Positions 56,598-64,000 of a stretch of 64,000 bases of DNA are shown piece by piece. A program made the position numbers and the translations under genes. The notes beneath the pieces are model-generated. The model was not told the DNA's origin. It ran no database searches and worked only from the letters and a program-made list of their open reading frames with translations. The DNA comes from Massospora cicadina (taxonomy: Eukaryota > Entomophthoromycota > Entomophthoromycetes > Entomophthorales > Entomophthoraceae): the NCBI GenBank assembly GCA_022478985.1, contig JAKSZP010009594.1, positions 1-64,000 on the forward strand, written 5' to 3'. The number at the start of each line of letters is the position of its first letter. Within the stretch, counting starts at the first letter, position 1.

Positions 56598-59500
56598 TCA
56601 ACAAGTTGTTGCTGCTTCAGCCTCATGTATTCGTAAATACAAGCTTAAAGATTCAAGTATGTGTAGGTGAAATCTGCTGACTGCTTCACTGATGGTGGGC
56701 ACGGTTCCTTTGAAGGCATCCAGTGCTATGGTGTGAATTGTCCACATTGCAATGGCGACTATCAGGGAGCGTAGTGTGGGTGGTATTGGGGATTTAAGTT
56801 GGAGTGTGAGGAGGCTTCTGGAGATGAACAGCTCCTGGTCATTTTGGGTTCTTAGCAGATGCGCAACTTCCCGCCATATGGCTTTAGATGGGGGCATGCT
56901 TCTAGGCGGTGGTTCAGGGTGCCATCCCCTCCACATACTGCACACATTGCGTGGAGGGAGTTGGTGCGATCTGCTGTTCTGTAGGCTCTTCTGAGGCAAC
57001 GCCAGGTGTTAGCTCTTACCCTTGACTGTAGGAGTGGATGATGTTAGCCTCCATATTGTCTTCTGTGTTGTGAGATTAAATGGGATAGCTAAAGCATCCA
57101 GGTAGTCAATTCTTGCAATGAATGGGGCCACGTTATGTGTGTCCCTCTGGGGGTTTCCTCTGGGTTCCTTAGCGTGAAGTGAGCTTTGGGCCTTCCCCTT
57201 CCCTGACTAGTGCCTGTGAGAGTGATGGTCCATCCCATGTACTGAATGGTGCCGATGAGACATTTGGAGTGAGGGGGGTTCCATGTGGGCCCGCTGCATT
57301 GGGGAGGTTTGCAAGGTAAGTGAGCAGGCTTGACAGGTTGTGTAGGTTGGGTAGTTTGAGCGCCTGTGCAAAGTTGGCCCTCGCCGCTATAGACCAGTGT
57401 TGCTTTGGGAGGTCTGGGGCTAGGACTTCCTTTATCCAGGTACCCAATATACAGTTGGAATGGACCTCAAAGTCTATTAGACCGAAGTCTCTGCTAGAGT
57501 GCTGGCTAAAGAGTGTTTCCACCCATATAGGTGGGCGGGATTCAGGCCACAGCCATCCCTGGATAAGTGCGCGGATTGAGGATATGAAAGTAGGTGAAAA
57601 GGAGATTGCGTATGCAGGGAACCACAGCATCAGGAGGATGAGTGAGTTGGCAACTGTTAATCGGCCTATTAGTCCTGGAGATCTTTTTTGAGGGAGGCGA
57701 TGCGGTTAGATACCTACGGTAGTAGATTGTTTTCAATTGTCCCTTTGGCATACCCCCTGTTTCCATCCATATCCCAAGGTGGCGGACAGGGTTGGTTTAG
57801 GAGGTGATGCAAAGGATAGGATGAATGATTTTTTTCTTTGTGGGGACTGTGGGTTTTAGTGTTAAGCCCAGTTGTTAATGTACTTTCCCAGAAGGATTAT
57901 TTCTGTTTTTTTTGTTGAGAGATGCGTTGCTCACAATGAAATATTCCTCCAAGGTGCGTTCCAGCTGTCAGGCATCATTATTGTTAGCTATACCTGTCAC
58001 GCAGTCATCCGCAAAGGCTATTATCTTAACTGGTGACTGATTAGGCAGTTATGCCCATGAGGCATGAGTCAGCGACGCAAAGGAGTGGATCAAAGCTGAA
58101 GTTATACTGCGGTGGGCTGAGGGGGTCCCCTTGTTTGAGCCCTCTGCGTGGTGTGATCTTGTTGGTTAAAAAGCCAGGGCTGCATACAGCCATGGATGCA
58201 GATTTTGTGAGGAGCATCTCCCGGTTTATGAACCTGGGTGGGAGTTTGAAGGCGCTTAGGCATTCCTTCAGGTGTGGCCAGCTAACGCGGTCATATGTCT
58301 TCTCCTGGTCTAAAAATCCTAGAGCTCCAGTTGCTTTGGACTAATATATGTTGACGATGGAGTGTATATTGATCCAGATTGAGTACCCTGGTGTGAACCC
58401 AAATTGATTGGGCGACAGGACTTTGGAGCCTATTGTACCTAGTACGGTTGCTAAAATTTTTAAAAAGTAGTTTTTTATCAGGGTTAGAGAGTGCAATTGG
58501 GCGCCAGTTGGCCAGGTCCAGTTTGTAGCCCTTCTTAAACAGGGTTATGATATAGGAGCCTTGGCCACCAGGAAGGAGGCGTGTCTCCAGTAGGCACTGG
58601 TTCATTGATGCTAAGAGGAGGGGGAGATATTCTTGAAGTATTTTTTGTAAAATTTTTAGGGTATCCCATCAGGCCCTGGTCATTTTCTATGTGGTGCACC
58701 GCGGACTGTGTCCAAGAGCTCCTCCTGCGTTATTAGGTTCAGGAGGTTATAGTCTGACGGTCCATTTTGTATTATGGCGGTGCATATGAAATTTTTTTTG
58801 GGGGGGGTCAATTGGGGATTTCACAATATAGTTCAGTGTAGTAACGGTGTACTTCTGGCTTGACCTCTGCTGGGTCAGTTACCACGGTGCTGTCATCTTT
58901 GTGGACCTGTGTGCATGCGGGCTGGTTGTCTCAGGAATGGAATTAGTAGAAGATATATGTTGAGCAGGTTTTGCCTTCCTTTATGAACTTACCTTTTCTT
59001 GATACTTTGATTCTTTCTGGTGTTCAAAGATGAGGGTAATTAGGTAGGAGAATATCTCCTCCATTTTGTGCCCTCAGTTGGGGCCATAGCCATACTTTGG
59101 GGTGTTGAGCTCAAGGTGTACCAGTTCTGCCAAGGTGCGCCTGATTGTGGCTGTGTCAACTGTGTACTTACGTGAGGCAAGATGGCGAATTTTATTTATT
59201 AGTTCAGTTTTGAATTTTACCCAGGTTTTTATGGGATCCGATATGAACATGGTTGCAAATTCTGGTTTTGTGGCCTCATGTTTCCCCCCGTTAAATATTT
59301 CAAATAATTTTAATTTCTCCAGATATAGCTTCCTCCATGTTGACGCCTGTGTGTGAGTTCAGGTTGGTGAGAGCTGCACTGAAATGAGTTGTTGGTTGGG
59401 TAAATTGATTTTTTATTGTGAAGTTGGAGATGGTCAAATGGTGGGTTTTTTGGTGCGAGAATGTAGTTAATGCAGCTCATTGAGATGAGCGTTCCTTCGC

Positions 59501-60045
59501 ATATGTTGGGGTGAATCATGTGGGGAAGGAGTGGTGACCTGGGGGAGGCTATCATATAGGCCAAAGGATATCTTCATTGCATGTAAATTGATGTGCCCCA
59601 GTGGGTATCACCTGGTGTTAGGCCATCAGTCCATGTTGGGGAAATCCCAGCATTTGAAATCGCCCAACAGGATGGTATCTGGTGGGAAGTTGAATGTTGG
59701 GATGGTTTTGAGGAATTGTTTCCTCTCAGCTGCTGTGAACGGTGTATAGATACATGCTATTGAAATTGTGTCCTATTGGTTTGCATTTGTTGCTGCCAGG
59801 ACGCAGCCTGCAGATATGAAGAGTAGTTAAAGATTTTTGATTTTGTTATTTTGGATGACCTCCCCACAGTGGGACGTCCATACCAATTGGGATGGTAAGA
59901 CCCTGGCTGACCAGGATCCCTCTTCTACCTGTAGACAGTGGGTTTCTTGGATGACCAAGATGTCTACAGGGGGTTTTCTCAGGAAGTCCAGCTTTTGGTT
60001 TGAGACGTTTGAGTCCTAGTTCCCTTGATTTTTAGCATCCCTATT
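56598..60045 (-). pseudogene. ORF2 of LINE-c (endonuclease, RT, zinc motif)
   Basis: The endonuclease occupies about 60,045-59,310. Text for LGDFKCW (about 59,670) and HMIHPNICEGTLISM is present, while the SDH region is degraded (NKSIYPTNNSFQ). RT is recognisable from about 58,700 (KILQEYLPLLLASMNQCLLETRLLPGG) through QGDPLSPPQYN (about 58,110) and FADDCVTG (about 58,010) to the end of the thumb-like region at 57,630-57,169. The C-terminal zinc-like part and tail are at 56,999-56,598 (IAMWTIHTIALDAFKGTVPT), almost identical to LINE-a. Frame changes are frequent, so the enzyme is dead. Confidence 0.82.
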
Positions 60046-60078
60046 GACACTGAGGTGCCGCGGCGCCTCAGGAGTGGT

Positions 60079-61546
60079 TCAGAGGGACATATGGCCTAAC
60101 CCACCGTTATTTGCCATAAACTTTCTCCATGTCATTGGGCCAGTCCACTCTGAGTTGCTGTCTGATTCCTTACCTTGTGTCAATTGCGTGCGGGTCTTGC
60201 AGTTTTTAGGGTTTGCATTAGGTTTTTCCACTTGTGGCTTTTTTTTAATTTGGTGCGGTGCACTGATTGGATTCTGTGGTTTTGGGGTCAAGCTTTGAAG
60301 AACTGGGTCTTGCATTTTTACACTTAGTGAAGCTGAATTTTTCTGGTAAGTTTCTTCAATTGATATCACATGGTGATTCAATCAAATTGTTGAGAAAATT
60401 TTCAGCTTGGGAATTCTGATCTAATTAGGTGGCTCAGTTAATTTCCTCCATGGCCTCCTCAGTTTAAAAATTTTGTTTTGATTAATTGGCTTGGTTGGTT
60501 TCCTCTATGTCTTCCTGGATTTGGCTGGGGTCGATGGAGGAGGCTGCAAGTAATGCAGCCATGGCCGCTACCATGCTTGTGGGCCTTCTTTACCTGTTTG
60601 CGTGGTTTGGGTAATTTGTATCTATGAGGATGTAGTGCCCATCCTCTCCCCAGAGGAAGGCGTGGTTGTCATCAATCTTTTTGCTGAAGGTTTCTTCATC
60701 TTCAACCATGGCGTTATCGCAGAAGTCTGGGGCCAAGATGCCCTCCTTCATGGGGCATGTGTGTTCCTTATGCCCCAATGCGGTGCAATAGTTGTAGATA
60801 GGCAGTGCTCATTCCATTGTGACGCATTTGGCTTTGACACTCCCCCATATGGGAGGTAAAGCACCGCTGTGCATGGGATTTTTGTAAGGTCTGCGGCCAC
60901 TATGGTGACTGGGTTGATCAAAGCAATTGCTTTTTCTGTGCACAAGTTTGACATCAGGTGAAATCGCTGTAATTATAGCTGCTTTATTTCTCCATAGCTT
61001 TGAAGTCCAATTTGGAGCTCCTCCTCGATTAGCTTGCAAGGTAGGTTGGTAGGGAGTGAGTTGAAGGAGATGAACAAAGTGTTCGCTTTGTTCCATCTGG
61101 TGCGCGTGGTGCACACATAATTTCTTTGCCCTCAGGGAGGGCAATTTCAACACAGATATTTGTGGCGGCATCTGCATCTTCTTCAGTTTCAAAAACCATA
61201 TTGATACAGCCACAGTGGATTGTATGGGTGGTAATGTACACCGTGTGGGGGAAAAGGGAGTCCTGTGCCTTGCCCAATTTCTCCCACAGAGTTGAGGACT
61301 CAATCCCTAGGAAAAGTCAAAGCCCGTGCTCCATCTTTGATAGGGATTGGGTATATTAGATCTCCATGTATTGGTTTTATTTATGGTAAAATCCACAAAC
61401 CCAGACAGTTTTTGAGTTTGTGGTTTCTTGATGGTATTGGTTCCTGGTCCCCCTCCAGGGCATTTCTTGCCCTTCAGTGCACCGTTTTGTCCATTGCCTG
61501 ATACAGTTTTCACCTAGTTTAATTGGGATTTGTTGGAATCGCCCAT
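60079..61546 (-). pseudogene. ORF1 of LINE-c (nucleic-acid-binding, CCHC)
   Basis: The ATG at 61,546 is at the same place as in LINE-a. The core domain is readable as SLFPHTVYITTHTIHCGC and NMVFETEEDADAATNICVE, then LTPYQPTLQANRG in place of LPTNLPHKVIEEE. The zinc knuckle reads CTALGHKEHTC near 60,790-60,760, with its first Cys lost or out of frame, followed by the acidic patch DNAMVEDEETFSKKIDD. The tail at 60,381-60,079 is rich in Pro, Lys and Asn and abuts ORF2. Frameshifts and stops occur throughout. Confidence 0.78.
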
Positions 61547-62296
61547 CTCATCTGTGTGATTATCAAGAATATTTTGAATTGAATCATAGTAACTGATGTT
61601 ATTGTTACAGGAAGGAAAAGCACTTATCCTGGGAAACAGGTGCAATCCTGTCAAGAATAATTTGGAATTTTAGCTACAGCAGATTGACACCCCAAATTGT
61701 TACCGTTAACAATTATATCTAACCTGCCCAGCAAGATTTGTATTGATTTATTTTGTGAGAAATTTTATTCCGCCATGATTGCTCTTGGCGTGATGATGAA
61801 TCTTCCAGCAGACAGAAGTTTACGCCCACACTCAGACTGATTATAGGTGTTCCCATTAGGTTTGAAAGGATTTGCCACATATGTACCTGTCAGGACAAGG
61901 CTCATTTTCTGCTATCAATGGGGGGAATGGCGGATGGGAATTTCTGAGCCTGTGACTTGATTAATTTATTACAACTGGTCACCAATTTAACTTGACCGTA
62001 AGAACTTGAACTGGTGGAGGGAGCCTATTGTTGGGAAAAATTACTGCAAACCCTCTTCTGGAGATGGCTTCTGGCCACCGCCACCTCCCAACACACTCCC
62101 CAAATTTTCTGTATTATCTTCTGGGTGGTAAGCAGAGGGGAAGAGGCGCGATTTTCAAGGATATTCCATCATCCACCTCTCATCTACATCATGGGCTAAA
62201 TCACCCAGGGTGATGTGAGGGATGGACGCCAGATTATTCCCCTTCTTGGTCTGGAATGGGAAAGTTTTCTAATTAAGTCACAAGGGTTTCTCCACA

Positions 62297-64000
62297 GAAT
62301 TATAGACCCCAGACTTGCTGTGTGTTCCCTTGCTTCAAACAAGTGACTTGGCTCATTTGGTAGATGAGTGAATGGTTATTTCCATGTCCTTCAAAACCTC
62401 TCTTTCTGACCATTTCATCTTCTTTCCTACTAAAAATGATAGAAGGTGTTTTCATGAAGGTTTTCTAGTCCAGGGGCCTCCAGTGGTACCTAATGTTTAT
62501 TCCATACATAGCAAAGTCACCCAAAATACACGTGAAACATAAAAATCTGCTCTAAACCCTAACTGACACTAAATGGTTCAAACAAGCCAGATTGGATCTC
62601 AACTAGTAAAAAAATTATTGTTCAACACTGTGGATCATCAATTCACCCCAAAATTATCTAATTAATCAGAAATTTGAATGAAAAGTGCAGCATTGGGTGT
62701 GGCAATTTATAATATAAACAAATCTGCATAATATTGAGTGGATCATACTGAATCATTAAATTTTTAAATCTGACTATCAAACCTTTTACATTGTTATATG
62801 AAAATTGTGAAGTTTTACACAATTTATATAACTCTTCTTGGCCTAGCCAATTGGAATATGCCTCTTGGACCCCAGGACCAGACTGGTGCCAAGACCACCC
62901 CTCCAATCCTTTCCCTCTTCTCCTATAAATACAACATCCTTACCTTAGGGTTGGTTACCAGTTTAATTTTATTGTAAATTTACTTCCTAATGAACTATCT
63001 TGCACTTAAATTTACTATTTGTAGAATATGGCCTCCACATCCCTCCACTAAGTGTTCAAGTCAACTTGAAAATAACACCAACATCCAAAAGTTTTGTCAA
63101 TAACCATAGAATGGGTGACTTAATCCATCAATCCATCAATTCACCATGTGGTGGTCAAACTTGTAAAATTGTAAATCCCCATTTACCATTGTAGATCTAT
63201 AATGCTTGCTGCACACACCCATGACCTTGATATGAACTGTATAATTTATCACCAATTTGGAAAAATCTGTCCAAAAGTTGTCCTAACACTATTTCAATAC
63301 ACTCCAAAGGCTATGTCTGCATTATGCATAGGAAGCATCATCCTCTCTTCTTCTCCCATCCCTGGGGGTTTTCCCTACAAGACCTGCAGTTGCCCCTATT
63401 GTAGCCATTCAGCTTTTTTGGCCTTTGGTAGGCCTTTGGATAATAGTACTCCTCATATTACCCCTATATTCTCCTCCTTCAGAGTCAATAGGTTAGATGT
63501 GCCCCTGGCATCCTGGGCTATCCATAGGTTTGGCACACCCAGATTAAATGGCCAGTCACCTTTCAATCAGCTGCTACCCTGACAGCTAGCCTAGCAGGGT
63601 AAAACCTGCTATCATTTAAGTGCAGGTTTGGCTTATAACAGGTTTAAAACTATACTGGATAGGATGAATAATTATTTCCTATCCTCCCTATTATCATTAC
63701 ACCATTTTTAAAATGATTGAATAAAGATTAAGAGATTAAAATAAAAAGGAAGATAGGGTGGTTGCTAGCGGGTGGTTCCTGCTATGACTGTAGGAATCCA
63801 GCTTATTTGTGTTCACTGGCGCTTATGCCACTGGATCCCACAAATGTTTTGATAGGATTAGAAAGCTGCACTAATAAAAAACTTAGGTTTTATGGGTTTT
63901 TATTAGCAGCGCAGGGTAAGAAAGAAAAGATGATCCCCTCAATATCCTACTAATCCATATTTAAACTGTATTGAGGGTTGGAGGTAATTCAATAGTAAGT
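62297..64000. other. Right flank, nothing recognised
   Basis: I find no match to the elements of this window and no convincing gene. A TATAAATA at about 62,924 after a pyrimidine-rich run (CCTTTCCCTCTTCTCC) is promoter-like and is followed by a 126-codon open frame at 63,202-63,582 on the plus strand. That frame (opening MLAAHTHDLDMNC) has no domain I know and no supporting features, so I leave it uncalled. The region may be the flank of element E or an unknown repeat. Confidence 0.3.

Larger units (their letters stand above)
56350..61625 (-). mobile_element. Tad1/jockey-type LINE, copy c
   Basis: This full-length LINE of about 5.27 kb has the same 5' start (CTTTTCCTTCCTG on the minus strand near 61,620) and 3' tail (CCCTGGTCAGCTTACATCAG then an A run at 56,350) as the other copies. 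GGAAAACTGGTGC on its left (about 56,331) and GGGAAACAGGTGC on its right (about 61,632) look like a decayed target duplication, supported by the empty site in the other LTR of E. Coding sequence is more damaged than in LINE-a and LINE-b. Confidence 0.88.
23834..62296 (-). mobile_element. Old chromodomain Ty3/gypsy element E, host of the nest
   Basis: Pieces of one minus-strand element occur in the correct order from right to left: 5' LTR (56,000-56,350 and 61,626-62,296), protease and RT start (55,999-54,863), RT palm and thumb (45,978-45,211), RNase H and integrase start (33,199-32,266), integrase end (25,938-24,833) and 3' LTR (24,832-23,834). At each break the pieces align without loss to element C, which serves as an uninterrupted guide, and the intervening DNA is another element with its own ends. 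Without insertions E would be roughly 6-7 kb. The outermost ends are approximate and I found no matching 5-base duplication. Confidence 0.8.
56000..62296 (-). repeat. 5' LTR of element E, split by LINE-c
   Basis: The parts 56,000-56,350 and about 61,626-62,296 join to match the 3' LTR at 23,834-24,832. The junction falls inside a stretch that is continuous in the 3' LTR (GAATAGGGAATAGAACAGGTGCATTCC at about 24,154-24,180 is the undisturbed version; only parts are quoted). The outer boundary is estimated from TCTCCACA at 62,290-62,296. Confidence 0.72.

Noticed and set aside
1..64000. tRNA, rRNA, CRISPR arrays, bacterial operons or a host protein gene
   Set aside because: I saw no cloverleaf, rRNA core sequence, regular spacer array or non-element domain. 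All recognisable protein motifs belong to retrotransposons.

Overview
The window is a graveyard of retrotransposons from a eukaryotic genome, and I recognise no host gene, rRNA, tRNA or CRISPR array in it. The elements are chromodomain Ty3/gypsy LTR retrotransposons, a second Ty3/gypsy lineage without a visible chromodomain, and Tad1/jockey-type LINEs whose RT carries a zf-RVT-like tail. That mix points to a filamentous fungus, and a repeat-rich basidiomycete seems most likely, but the species cannot be fixed from this sequence. Nearly every coding region is broken by frameshifts and stops. Many stops are TGA or TAG where the family has Arg (CGA) or Gln (CAG), which suggests decay by C-to-T mutation of methylated CpG.

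Left part (1-18,217). A degraded Ty3 pol (150-2,166) is followed by an LTR-like segment. A second Ty3 element (B) starts with an LTR whose two ends lie 9 kb apart (4,543 and 13,562). That LTR was split first or second by a 1.9-kb ORF1-only element with a LINE 3' tail (4,678-6,616), and separately by a 5.9-kb chromodomain Ty3 element on the minus strand (C, 6,726-12,671) with two 1.12-kb LTRs and a perfect CATAT target duplication. B's gag and pol follow at 13,675-17,245.

Middle and right (18,218-62,296). LINE-a (minus, 18,218-23,438) is followed by one old minus-strand chromodomain element, E. E once measured about 6-7 kb and is now spread over 38 kb (23,834-62,296) by nested insertions. Reading E's integrase, RNase H, RT, protease and LTR from left to right, the interruptions are: (i) a solo LTR of family B (25,944-32,260, target duplication AGGGA) that itself contains LINE-b (26,072-31,335, 19-bp target duplication); (ii) plus-strand element D (33,200-45,210), which contains a related element whose interior is inverted relative to its ends (34,725-40,372) and which carries a 636/640-bp inverted repeat; (iii) plus-strand element F (45,979-54,862), whose 5' LTR holds two solo LTRs (46,469-47,355 and 47,667-48,559); (iv) LINE-c (about 56,350-61,625) inside E's 5' LTR.

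Far right (62,297-64,000) holds nothing I can identify.

The nesting gives a relative order of events: E is the oldest, then the B-type solo LTR, D and F, then LINE-b, the inverted element, the solo LTRs and LINE-c. No element looks able to move by itself now. LINE-b and the inverted element keep the best coding sequence and, by eye, the most CpG.
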